From: Tahibacter sp042701255 | GTDB taxonomy: Bacteria > Pseudomonadota > Gammaproteobacteria > Xanthomonadales > Rhodanobacteraceae | DNA length: 64,000 bases | Direction: 5' to 3' | Assembly (NCBI RefSeq): GCF_042701255.1 | Contig: NZ_CP170554.1 | Coordinates: 5,518,001-5,582,000 of the forward strand | Shown here: piece after piece, positions 1 to 8,940 of the stretch | How the letters are laid out: each line of letters opens with the position of its first letter | Position numbering within the stretch: position 1 is the stretch's first letter | Notes under the pieces: generated by a model | Told to the model about the DNA's origin: nothing | What the model saw: the letters and a program-made list of their open reading frames with translations, nothing else | Database searches by the model: none | Made by a program: the position numbers and the translations under genes

Positions 1-233
1 TCGACGGCGGCCAGATCGTTGAGTTCGTTGCCGGCGATGCGCGTGTCGCGCGCATGCGCCTGCGCGCTGTCGCCGGGACCGACCGCCGCGGCGATGCCGC
101 CCTGCGCCCAGCGGCTGGCGCCGTCGTCGGCGAGCACGCCGCGCGTGATCAGCGCGACGCGCCGCGGCGCGGCCGACAGCGCCGTCGAAAGACCGGCGAT
201 GCCCGAACCGATGACGATAAGATCGAAATGCAT
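1..233 (-). CDS. nadB: L-aspartate oxidase, N-terminal part (cut by window edge)
   Basis: The flavoenzyme oxidises L-aspartate to iminoaspartate, the first step of de novo NAD synthesis. Only the first 77 codons or so are in the window; the gene runs off the left edge. Reading from the ATG at 233, the protein begins MHFDLIVIGSGIAGLS, a classic FAD-binding Rossmann dinucleotide motif, followed by a short beta strand and the ASRWAQGGIAAA stretch typical of NadB and related flavoprotein subunits. An AGGAACG ribosome-binding site precedes the ATG. It lies 96 bp downstream of nadA on the same strand, so the two are probably one nadA-nadB operon under the operators at 1375-1423. Identification rests on the N-terminus plus context. 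Confidence 0.85.
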   Translation of the reverse strand, partial: MHFDLIVIGSGIAGLSTALSAAPRRVALITRGVLADDGASRWAQGGIAAAVGPGDSAQAHARDTRIAGNELNDLAAV

Positions 234-329
234 GGTCGTTCCTGATCCGCTTCTTGCACCGACTCGACGCTCCCGGTCGCAGGACCGGGAACAAGGGCTC
301 TTACCCGGCGCGATCGAGATCGCCGGCGC

Positions 330-1364
330 TCATGCGGCCTCCTTGCGCCCGATCGCGAGCATGCGTTCCACCGCCTGGCGCGCGCGCACGGCGATGGCCG
401 GATCGACCTGGACTTCATGGCGCATGTGCAGCAGCGCATCGTGGATGCGCGGCAGGGTGATGCGGCGCATGTGCGGGCAGAGGTTGCACGGACGCGTGAA
501 CTCGATGTCCGGGAACTGCACGGCGACGTTGTCGCTCATGGAGCACTCGGTAATCATGACGACGCGGCGCGGCCGGCGCTCGGCGAGGTGCGTGACCATG
601 GCTGCGGTGGAACCGACGAAATCGGCTTCGAGCAGCACGTCGGGCGGACATTCCGGATGCGCGAGGATGCGCACGTTGCCGTGGGCGCGGCGGTAGGAAC
701 GCAGCTCCTCGCCGCTGAAGCGCTCGTGCACTTCGCAGGCGCCCTGCCAGAGGATGACCTTGACCGACGTCTTGGACGCGACGTACTGGCCGAGGTACTG
801 GTCGGGCAGAAAAATGACTTTGTCCACACCGAGCGATTCGACGATGTGCACGGCATTGGCCGAGGTGCAGCAGACGTCGGATTCGGCCTTCACGTCGGCC
901 GAGGTGTTGACGTAGGTGACGACCGGCACGCCGGGATACTTCGCCTTGAGCAGGCGCACGTCCTCGGCCGTGATCGACTCGGCCAGCGAGCAGCCGGCTT
1001 CGGTGTCGGGAATCAGAACGGTCTTGTCGGGGCAGAGGATCTTCGAGGTCTCCGCCATGAAATGGACGCCGCACTGCACGAGCACTTTGGCGTCGACACG
1101 CGCGGCCTGCTGCGCCAGTGCGAGCGAGTCGCCGGTGATGTCGGCGACGGTGTGGAAGATTTCGGGAGCCTGGTAGTTGTGCGCAAGGATGACGGCGTTG
1201 CGCTGCTTCTTCAGGCGCTGGATGGCGTCGATCCACGGCAGATGGGTTTGCCATTCCAGTTCGGGGATGACCTCGCGCACGCGCTGGTACAGCGGGTCAT
1301 AGCGTTCGAGCAGTTCCGTAGTCAGTTCCGGCACGGTGCCGGGTAACACAGAGAGCGTTGCCAT
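330..1364 (-). CDS. nadA: Quinolinate synthase
   Basis: Condenses iminoaspartate (from NadB) with dihydroxyacetone phosphate to give quinolinate, using a [4Fe-4S] cluster. The 344-residue protein has the family length for a proteobacterial NadA. Visible hallmarks are the AHNYQ active-site motif at residues 61-65, Cys98 in VQCGVHFMAET, Cys165/166 in DVCCTSAN and a CxxC at 293/296 (CNLCPHM), which together supply the cluster ligands. The start at 1364 is the only ATG preceding the conserved N-terminal helix, 11 bp downstream of the first operator. The gene is upstream of nadB on the same strand. Regulation is likely by an NAD-pathway repressor binding the two palindromes that overlap its promoter. 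Confidence 0.96.
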   Translation of the reverse strand: MATLSVLPGTVPELTTELLERYDPLYQRVREVIPELEWQTHLPWIDAIQRLKKQRNAVILAHNYQAPEIFHTVADITGDSLALAQQAARVDAKVLVQCGVHFMAETSKILCPDKTVLIPDTEAGCSLAESITAEDVRLLKAKYPGVPVVTYVNTSADVKAESDVCCTSANAVHIVESLGVDKVIFLPDQYLGQYVASKTSVKVILWQGACEVHERFSGEELRSYRRAHGNVRILAHPECPPDVLLEADFVGSTAAMVTHLAERRPRRVVMITECSMSDNVAVQFPDIEFTRPCNLCPHMRRITLPRIHDALLHMRHEVQVDPAIAVRARQAVERMLAIGRKEAA

Positions 1365-1374
1365 CGCGACCTCT

Positions 1375-1393
1375 TATGCTCAGAGTGAGCATA
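1375..1393. promoter_or_regulatory. NadQ-type operator, site 1
   Basis: A perfect palindrome TATGCTCA-GAG-TGAGCATA, two 8-bp half-sites around a 3-bp centre (1384). It lies between the predicted nadA transcription start and the nadA ATG. The layout resembles my recollection of the NadQ operator of proteobacterial nad genes; which repressor acts here is inferred. Confidence 0.75.
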
Positions 1394-1404
1394 TATGGGC
1401 CGCT

Positions 1405-1423
1405 TATGCTAGGGATGAGCATA
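1405..1423. promoter_or_regulatory. NadQ-type operator, site 2
   Basis: Second copy of the same operator, TATGCTAG-GGA-TGAGCATA, with one perfect half-site and one carrying two mismatches. Its centre (1414) is exactly 30 bp, about three helical turns, from the centre of site 1. It covers the predicted -10 element of nadA and part of the spacer, so occupancy should block RNA polymerase. Confidence 0.7.
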
Positions 1424-1434
1424 AGTGAGGTCAA
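1406..1434 (-). promoter_or_regulatory. Predicted sigma70 promoter of nadA-nadB
   Basis: On the minus strand a -35 TTGACC (1434-1429) is followed after 17 bp by a -10 TAGCAT (1411-1406). Spacing is ideal and the -35 matches five of six consensus bases. Operator site 2 overlaps the -10 and site 1 lies just downstream of the expected start, a layout suited to repression. Confidence 0.6.
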
Positions 1435-1447
1435 GGTTCTGAGGGCC

Positions 1448-1692
1448 GGGAATCGGGAATCGGGAATCGGGAATCGGGAATCGGGAATCGGGAATCGGGA
1501 ATCGGGAATCGGGAATCGGGAATCGGGAATCGGGAATCGGGAATCGGGAATCGGGAATCGGGAATCGGGAATCGGGAATCGGGAATCGGGAATCGGGAAT
1601 CGGGAATCGGGAATCGGGAATCGGGAATCGGGAATCGGGAATCGGGAATCGGGAATCGGGAATCGGGAATCGGGAATCGGGAATCGGGAATC
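1448..1692. repeat. Heptamer tandem array, 35 perfect copies of GGGAATC
   Basis: The 245 bp consist of exactly 35 uninterrupted copies of GGGAATC (GATTCCC on the other strand), ending in a partial GGGAA. The array lies between the stop of the DUF2007 gene and the nadA promoter. A 7-bp unit leaves every frame open on both strands, producing artificial proteins repeating IGNRESG or DSRFPIP, which I do not accept as genes. Shorter arrays of this heptamer are, from memory, common in Xanthomonadaceae genomes. Copy number is probably variable between isolates. Confidence 0.97.
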
Positions 1693-1726
1693 GGGAAAAG
1701 CGTGCTGGGCTCGGACTTGTTGTCAA

Positions 1727-2005
1727 TCAGGCTTCGAGGATGCCGGAATCGTCGCTTTCGGTGCCGGGTTCCCACTCGGTGTCGCGGCGTTCGCTGAGCT
1801 CGGCATCGACTTCGGCGGCGAGGCGGCTCGCGGCCGGCACGTCGTGTTCGGCGACCATGACGGTGACCAGGCCCATGACCGGCAGCTCGCCGATCGCGCC
1901 GGTCAGGTATTCGCCGCCGACGTGGGCCGGAATGCCGGCCGCTTCGAGCACGTTGCGCACGAGGTGCGCGTCGATGATGTTCTCGGCCCGGTAGACGATG
2001 CGCAT
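1727..2005 (-). CDS. DUF2007 family protein (putative signal-transducing domain)
   Basis: A 92-residue protein beginning MRIVYRAENIIDAHLVRNVLEAAGI, the signature of DUF2007, a small ferredoxin-like-fold domain of unknown role. The ligand-like GGEYLTGAIGELPVMG stretch and the alternating hydrophobic strand VTVMVAEHD are visible, followed by an acidic tail. I chose the ATG at 2005 over the GTG at 2029 because a GGGAG ribosome-binding site sits six bases upstream of it. The gene stands alone, running toward the heptamer array and nadA. Function is not established for the family. Confidence 0.8.
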   Translation of the reverse strand: MRIVYRAENIIDAHLVRNVLEAAGIPAHVGGEYLTGAIGELPVMGLVTVMVAEHDVPAASRLAAEVDAELSERRDTEWEPGTESDDSGILEA

Positions 2006-2100
2006 GGACGCTCCCGTTGCACTCGCCACACGCTAGCGCCCGGCACGGCCGGCGGTCAAAACGCGTATCCTGCGCGCTTTGCACCGACGGCCGCCGTTTC

Positions 2101-2622
2101 ATGGATCTGCACCAGCATCTGCGCCTGATGGCCGACTACCACGCCTGGGCGCTGGACCGGCTCTATGCGGAAGTCGACCAGCTCAGTGATGCGGACTATT
2201 TCCGCGACTGCGGCCAGTTTTTCGGCAGCGTGCACGGCACACTGAATCACCTGCTGCTGGTCGAGCATCTGTGGCAGGCGAGGCTGCAGCACACGGTGTT
2301 TCCGGTCAGCGGCCTGGATCAGCAGCTCGAAGCCGACCGCGCCGCACTGAGGCAGCGCCTGCAGGCGTTCGCGCGCGGCTGGCGGCCGTTCGTCGACGCG
2401 CTGGATTCCGCGACGGTCGCCGGCGACCTGGCCTACCGCAACGTCCAGGGCACGCCGTATACGCTGCCGTATGCCTCGCTGGTGCTGCACGTGTTCAATC
2501 ACGCGACGCATCACCGCGGCCAGGCTTCCATCGCGCTGGTGCAGCTCGGCCGCACCGCGCCGGTCATGGACCTGCCGTATTTCCTGATCGACCTGCCGGC
2601 GGACCGGCTGCATGCAGCCTGA
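2101..2622 (+). CDS. DinB family protein (predicted metal-dependent hydrolase/thiol transferase fold)
   Basis: The 173-residue protein matches the DinB/YfiT four-helix bundle. It opens with HLRLMADYHAWALDRLYAEV, the usual N-terminal helix, and carries His50 (GTLNHLLLVEHLW), His134 and His138 (FNHATHHRGQ) in the positions of the three metal-binding histidines. Family members bind zinc or nickel; some are thiol-dependent S-transferases and others are damage-inducible with unknown substrates. The ATG at 2101 begins the conserved helix, so upstream in-frame extension is not needed. It shares strand with the next small gene but there is no clear operon signal. The specific reaction cannot be assigned. 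Confidence 0.85.
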   Translation: MDLHQHLRLMADYHAWALDRLYAEVDQLSDADYFRDCGQFFGSVHGTLNHLLLVEHLWQARLQHTVFPVSGLDQQLEADRAALRQRLQAFARGWRPFVDALDSATVAGDLAYRNVQGTPYTLPYASLVLHVFNHATHHRGQASIALVQLGRTAPVMDLPYFLIDLPADRLHAA

Positions 2623-2707
2623 TCCCGCTACTGCCGGCCGCGCCCAGACGCGCGGCACGACGCATCCGCCGCGCCGGCCCATGCGCCGCGCGGGCCGCTG
2701 AAGCGCC

Positions 2708-3016
2708 ATGGTCATCGAAACCTCCGGCTCGCCGTTCCCGCTGCGCTACCGCTTCGACGACACCCTGTCGGCGCGCACGCGCGACTGCCTGCTCGCGCTG
2801 CTGCGCGACCGCCGCGACGAGGGCATCTGCCCCAGCGAGGCGGCACGCGTGCTGGCCGGGCAGCTCGGCACCGAATGGCGCGACCTCATGCGGCCGGTGC
2901 GCCTGGTCGCGGCCGAACTCGCGCGCGAGGGCCGCGTGGAAATCCGCCAGAACGGCAAGCGGGTCGACATCCTCGACGCGCGCGGGCCGCTGCGCCTGCA
3001 CTACCGCGGCTGGTAG
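2708..3016 (+). CDS. DUF3253 family protein
   Basis: A 102-residue basic protein with the DUF3253 architecture: an N-terminal helix with LLALLRDRRDEGICPSEAARVL, a WRDLMRPVRLVAAELAREGRVEI helix-turn region and a short beta hairpin ending in GKRVDILDARGPLRLHYRG. The fold looks like a winged helix, so DNA or RNA binding is conceivable but unproven. Start at 2708 is the first ATG and gives the usual family length. It follows the DinB gene by 85 bp and precedes glnS by 78 bp on the same strand. Confidence 0.75.
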   Translation: MVIETSGSPFPLRYRFDDTLSARTRDCLLALLRDRRDEGICPSEAARVLAGQLGTEWRDLMRPVRLVAAELAREGRVEIRQNGKRVDILDARGPLRLHYRGW

Positions 3017-3094
3017 CCGTGCGGCGGCGGCGGGGGCCGGGTTAAACTCGCCGGTCTTACCCGAGACTTACTGACGGCCCGCGGCCGCGACTCC

Positions 3095-4831
<1,737 letters not shown>

Positions 4832-4925
4832 ACCGCGGCGGCCCGTCGCCCTGCGCCGGACCGCCCCTGCCTGCCGTGACGCCGCAACGGCGGCGCACGG
4901 CGCGGCGACGACACGAGGAATGCAC

Positions 4926-5486
4926 ATGCTCTACGCCCAGGTCCACCTGACCCTGCCCGCCTGGCTGCACGAGGAAGTCGATGCAACCGCGACGTATGCC
5001 AGCGACGAGGACAAGGTCGCGCTCGCGATCCGCCTGGCGCATCGCAATGTCGAGCTCGGCACCGGCGGACCGTTCGGCGCCGCGGTGTTCGACGGCGACG
5101 GCCGCCTCGTCGCGGTCGGCGTCAACCGTGTCGTACCGCACAACTGTTCGGTCGCCCACGCGGAGATGATGGCGTTCATGACCGCCCAGGCCCGCACCCA
5201 GCGCTACCGCCTCAACGACGACGGCCGCCGCTACGTGCTCGCGACCAGCGCCCAGCCCTGCTGCCAGTGCTACGGCGCGAGCGTCTGGGCCGGCATCGAC
5301 CAGATGCTGATCGGTGCGCGCAGCGAGGACGTCGAGGAACTCACCGAGTTCGACGAAGGCCCGCTGCCGGCCGACTGGGTCGGCGAACTCGAACGCCGCG
5401 GCGTGCAGGTACGCCGCGACGTGCTGCGCGATGAAGCGCGCCGCGTGCTCGCTGCCTACAGCAGCGGCGGCGGCCTGATGTATTAG
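4926..5486 (+). CDS. Nucleoside/guanine deaminase-type cytidine deaminase fold protein
   Basis: A 186-residue zinc-dependent deaminase. The catalytic HAE (residues 78-80) and PCxxC (Pro111, Cys112, Cys115 in PCCQCYGA) are present, so the enzyme should be active. The GGPFGAAVF strand upstream is typical of the guanine deaminase/tRNA adenosine deaminase branch. The N-terminal 30 residues (LPAWLHEEVD) are longer than in simple family members. I chose the ATG at 4926 rather than 4920 because GAGG at 4915-4918 gives a 7-base spacing. The substrate cannot be read from the sequence; guanine or a related purine is the best guess. Confidence 0.82.
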   Translation: MLYAQVHLTLPAWLHEEVDATATYASDEDKVALAIRLAHRNVELGTGGPFGAAVFDGDGRLVAVGVNRVVPHNCSVAHAEMMAFMTAQARTQRYRLNDDGRRYVLATSAQPCCQCYGASVWAGIDQMLIGARSEDVEELTEFDEGPLPADWVGELERRGVQVRRDVLRDEARRVLAAYSSGGGLMY

Positions 5487-5571
5487 GAAGACGCCGGCAC
5501 GTGTCCGCCGCCCGGCTTCCACGCCCTCCGGTTTTCCGGCAGCGAACGGCACTGACCCGCAGGGACAGCTC

Positions 5572-6654
5572 ATGGCCAATGTACTGAGCGACGCGCCGTT
5601 CGCGAGCGGCATCGTCGTCTACTGCCGCGCGGGCTTCGAGAGCGAAGCCGCGCAGGAGCTCGACGCGACGGCCGCGGCGGCCGGCGTCGCCGGTTTCGCA
5701 CGCACCGAACGCAATGCGGGTTTCGCCGAATTCGTGCTGACCCAGCAGGGCGCGCCCGATGCCCTGCTGCGGCTGCTCGGCTGGTCGCGGCTGATCTTCG
5801 CGCGCCAGTCGCTCGCGGTGATCGGCCAGTTCAAGGCCTTGCCGCGCGAGGACCGGCTGACGCCGCTGCTCGCGGCGCTGCCGGCCGGCTTCCAGGTCGG
5901 CGACGTCTGGGTCGAAACGCCCGACACCGATGCATCCAAACCGCTGACCGCGTTCTGCCGCAGCTTCAACAACGCGTTCGTGCAGCAGCTGCGCCGCAAC
6001 GGCACGCTCGATCCGCGCAGCCCCTGGCGCCTGCATGCGCTGTTTCCTACCGGCGAACGCTGCCTGCTCGGACTCGCGCTGATCGATCATTCCGCGCCGT
6101 GGCACCAGGGCATACCGCGCCTGAAATTGCCGCGCGAGGCGCCGAGTCGCTCCACGCTCAAGCTCGACGAGGCGCTGCAGGTGCTGCTGAATGCGGGCGA
6201 GCGCGAACGCTGGTTCAAGCCCGGCATGAGCGCGGTCGACCTCGGCGCGGCGCCGGGCGGCTGGACCTGGCAGCTCGTGCGCCGCGGCCTGCACGTGACC
6301 GCGGTCGACAACGGACCGATGGACGAGGCGCTGATGGCCTCGGGCCTCGTCGCGCACAAGCGCGAGGACGGCTTCCGCTTCCAGCCGCGCCAGCGCGTCG
6401 AATGGATGGTCTGCGACATGGTCGAGCAGCCGCGCCGCGTCGCCGCGCGCATGGCCGAATGGCTCGCCGCGGGCTGGTGCCATCGCAGCGTGTTCAATCT
6501 CAAACTGCCCATGAAGAAGCGCTATCTCGAAGTGCAGCAGGCGTTCGACGCGATGCATGCGACGGTCGGCGCAGCCGGCCGCGAACTCGAGATCCGCGCC
6601 AAGCAGCTGTATCACGACCGCGAGGAAATCACGGTCTTCGCGCAGACGCGCTGA
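5572..6654 (+). CDS. rlmM: 23S rRNA 2'-O-ribose C2498 methyltransferase RlmM
   Basis: Methylates the 2'-OH of C2498 in 23S rRNA. The 360-residue protein has the family length, with an N-terminal ferredoxin-like plus THUMP region (GIVVYCRAGFESEAAQELDA) and a C-terminal RrmJ-type SAM domain. The SAM loop is DLGAAPGGWTWQL at about 223-235. The catalytic KDKE-type residues are spread over VDLGA, VEWMVCDMVEQP and NLKLPMKKRY. The ATG at 5572 has an AGGGA ribosome-binding site. Downstream on the same strand are two small genes of unknown function. Confidence 0.93.
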   Translation: MANVLSDAPFASGIVVYCRAGFESEAAQELDATAAAAGVAGFARTERNAGFAEFVLTQQGAPDALLRLLGWSRLIFARQSLAVIGQFKALPREDRLTPLLAALPAGFQVGDVWVETPDTDASKPLTAFCRSFNNAFVQQLRRNGTLDPRSPWRLHALFPTGERCLLGLALIDHSAPWHQGIPRLKLPREAPSRSTLKLDEALQVLLNAGERERWFKPGMSAVDLGAAPGGWTWQLVRRGLHVTAVDNGPMDEALMASGLVAHKREDGFRFQPRQRVEWMVCDMVEQPRRVAARMAEWLAAGWCHRSVFNLKLPMKKRYLEVQQAFDAMHATVGAAGRELEIRAKQLYHDREEITVFAQTR

Positions 6655-6800
6655 GCCGTCGCGCCGTGCAGATCGCAACGCCGCGCCCGCCGCAGGCGGC
6701 GTACTGCATGCGGCCGACGCCGCCACAGTGCGCGCTCAGCCGGTAACCGCGTTGGCACGCCGCTTGCGGCAACGGCATAAACCGCGAGGAGCGCCGCCGT

Positions 6801-6947
6801 ATGAGCCGCCAGCACTACATGCATGCCCACAACCCGGTGACGCCGGGCGATCCGCAGCCGCAGCCGCCCGGCAATCCCACGCCGCCGCAGCAGCCGCCGA
6901 TACCGCAGACGCCGCCACCCGTGCACGGCGCAACCAAGGCGGGCTGA
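6801..6947 (+). CDS. Proline/glutamine-rich 48-residue peptide, unknown function
   Basis: A short ORF encoding MSRQHYMHAHNP followed by a run dominated by Pro, Gln and Gly (PQPQPPGNPTPPQQPPIPQTPPP) and ending VHGATKAG. It has a GAGGA ribosome-binding site ten bases before the ATG, and its stop lies three bases before the next gene's ATG, which suggests co-translation. No family is recognised; the composition predicts a disordered or polyproline-II peptide. The regular spacing to the downstream gene is the main evidence that it is real. Confidence 0.5.
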   Translation: MSRQHYMHAHNPVTPGDPQPQPPGNPTPPQQPPIPQTPPPVHGATKAG

Positions 6948-6950
6948 GCC

Positions 6951-7241
6951 ATGGCCCTGCTGCGCCTGCAACTGACCGGCAACGACGACGTCGCCGGAGA
7001 ACTCATCGGCCTGCTCAGCGCGATTCCCGGCGTGGATCACGTCGAGGAGATCGGCGACCTGATGCCGCACATGGACGACGAGGATTCGAGCTCGGCCGGC
7101 CTGCCCGACGATACGGCCGAAGGCTTCCACCAGTTCGAAGTGCATGCGCCGAACGCGCTCGCGGTCGAACGCGTGCGCAGCGTCGTCGAGGCGCTCGCAC
7201 GCGAGCGCGGCGTCGCGATCGAGTACGACGATCCGGAATGA
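6951..7241 (+). CDS. Small acidic protein of unknown function
   Basis: The 96-residue protein starts MALLRLQLTGNDDVAGELIGLL, contains AIPGVDHVEEIGDLMPHMDDED, and ends with a helix (VERVRSVVEALARERG) and an acidic IEYDDPE tail. The beta-alpha-beta pattern recalls a ferredoxin-like/ACT-type fold, but I do not recognise a named family. It follows the 48-residue proline-rich peptide by three bases and converges on cydC (16 bp between stops). Net charge is strongly negative. A regulatory or binding role is possible; none can be assigned. Confidence 0.65.
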   Translation: MALLRLQLTGNDDVAGELIGLLSAIPGVDHVEEIGDLMPHMDDEDSSSAGLPDDTAEGFHQFEVHAPNALAVERVRSVVEALARERGVAIEYDDPE

Positions 7242-7257
7242 GCCCGGCCTTGCCGCG

Positions 7258-8940
7258 TCACCGCGCGGACGGAGCGCCTTGCACGATCTCGCGCGGCCGC
7301 AGATGCAACGTCGTCGCCGTCGTCGGCAGGACGACCTCGTGGTGCGAAATCAGCACCAGGGTGGCCGCGCCGATCCAGCGATCGACACCGGCCGCGACGC
7401 GCTGTCGCAGCGGTGCATCGAGTCCTTCGTAAGGTTCGTCGAGCACGAACAGCACGGCCGGACGCAGCAGGGTGCGCGCGAGTGCGAGACGGCGCGCCTC
7501 GCCGCCGGACAGGCCCACGCCGTATTCGCCGAGCGGTGTTTCCAGGCCCTGCGGCAGCCGGGCCAGCCAGGCATCGAGCGCGACGGCCTGCAGCACCGCG
7601 CGCAGCCGCGCGTCGTCGGCATCCGCATCGGCCACGCGCAGGTTTTCCGCGACCGTGGCCGCGAACAGATGCGGTCGCTGCGGCAGCAAGGCGACGCGCG
7701 TACGCAGCGACGCCTCGTCGTAGTCGCGCAGATCCACTCCGTCGAGCAACACACGGCCCTGCTGCGGATCGAGACTGCGCGAGAGCAGCGCCGCGAGCGT
7801 GCTCTTGCCGGCACCCGACGCGCCGTAGACGAGCAGGCGCGCACCGGGCGCGAGGCTCGACGTGGTCGGCGCAAGACCACCGTCGCGGCCCGCATAGCGA
7901 TAGCCGGCCTCGTCGAGTTCCAGGCGGCCGCAGGCGGCCGGCACGTCGGCACGATCGGGAAACGACACCGTCGGCGGCGTCGCGACCAGGGCGTCGAGAC
8001 GCTGCAACGCCGCGCGCGCACGGCCCCAGGCCAGCCAGGCCGCGGTCGACGGCGCCAGGGCTTCCCAGCTCGCGAGCAGACCGAGCACGGCCGCAGCGAT
8101 CCACGGTGCCTGCGCCGTGCCCACGCCCGCCGTATCGGCGCGCGCGAGCAGCGCGACCGCCGCACCGCCGAGCAGCAGCAACGACAACGCCTGACCGACG
8201 CTTTCGCGCAGGCGCTGGACGAACTGCGCGCGCAGCAGCTGCGCATCGTCGGCCAGCCAGTGCTCGCGCCAGGCCGGCCACGCGCCGCACAGCGACAAGG
8301 TCGTCAAACCACGCAGCGCATCGACGAGCGCAGCGCGCCGGCGCGCTGCGTACTGCGCGAGCGCCGCACCGTCACGACCGCTGCGCCAGGCCGTCGCGAT
8401 CGGCAACAGGCCGGCCGCGAGCAGTCCGAGTGCGGCCGGAACGAGCAGGCTCACGTCGGCCACGGCGACGACGAGCAAGGCCGCGATCACGACGACGACC
8501 GCGCCGGCCAGCGGCAACCCGGCGCGCAGCGGCGCTTCGGCCACTGCGTCGACGTCGCCGACGACACGCTGCAGCAGATCGCCTTCGGACCAGCGCGCGA
8601 GCGGCTCGGGCGTCAGCGCGGCGAGTTGCGCATACAGGCGTTCGCGCAGACTCGCGAGCAGGCGCAGCACGGCCTCGTGCGACACCAGGCGCTCGCCGTA
8701 ACGGCCGGCCGTTCGCACGATCGCGAACAGCCGTATCGTCGCGCCCGGGCGGAAGATGTCGAACAGCACCGCGGTCGCGGCCGAACCGCCGGCGATCGCG
8801 GTCGCGGTGATGAAGTGGCCGGAAAACGCGAGCAAGCCGAACGCCGCGAGCAAGGCCAGTGCGCTGAGCAGCGCGGCGAGCGCGAGATGACCCGCGCGGC
8901 ACGCGAGCAGCTCACGCAGGCGCAGCGACGGCGCGCTCAT
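7258..8940 (-). CDS. cydC: ABC transporter CydC (thiol/heme exporter for cytochrome bd assembly)
   Basis: Second half of the heterodimeric CydDC exporter, which moves glutathione/cysteine to the periplasm and is needed to assemble cytochrome bd. The 560-residue protein has six N-terminal membrane helices (residues 1-300) and a C-terminal ATPase with Walker A GASGAGKST, signature LSGGEARR and Walker B VLFVLDEP. The final HH motif region reads LISHHE. The ATG at 8940 overlaps the cydD stop (ATGA), showing translational coupling. It is the last gene of cydA-cydB-cydX-cydD-cydC and looks intact, unlike cydD. Confidence 0.93.
   Translation of the reverse strand: MSAPSLRLRELLACRAGHLALAALLSALALLAAFGLLAFSGHFITATAIAGGSAATAVLFDIFRPGATIRLFAIVRTAGRYGERLVSHEAVLRLLASLRERLYAQLAALTPEPLARWSEGDLLQRVVGDVDAVAEAPLRAGLPLAGAVVVVIAALLVVAVADVSLLVPAALGLLAAGLLPIATAWRSGRDGAALAQYAARRRAALVDALRGLTTLSLCGAWPAWREHWLADDAQLLRAQFVQRLRESVGQALSLLLLGGAAVALLARADTAGVGTAQAPWIAAAVLGLLASWEALAPSTAAWLAWGRARAALQRLDALVATPPTVSFPDRADVPAACGRLELDEAGYRYAGRDGGLAPTTSSLAPGARLLVYGASGAGKSTLAALLSRSLDPQQGRVLLDGVDLRDYDEASLRTRVALLPQRPHLFAATVAENLRVADADADDARLRAVLQAVALDAWLARLPQGLETPLGEYGVGLSGGEARRLALARTLLRPAVLFVLDEPYEGLDAPLRQRVAAGVDRWIGAATLVLISHHEVVLPTTATTLHLRPREIVQGAPSAR

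Noticed and set aside
1358..2128. Long frames repeating IGNRESG and DSRFPIP across the heptamer array
   Set aside because: A 7-bp repeat leaves all frames open; the repeats have no domain match and change frame with copy number.
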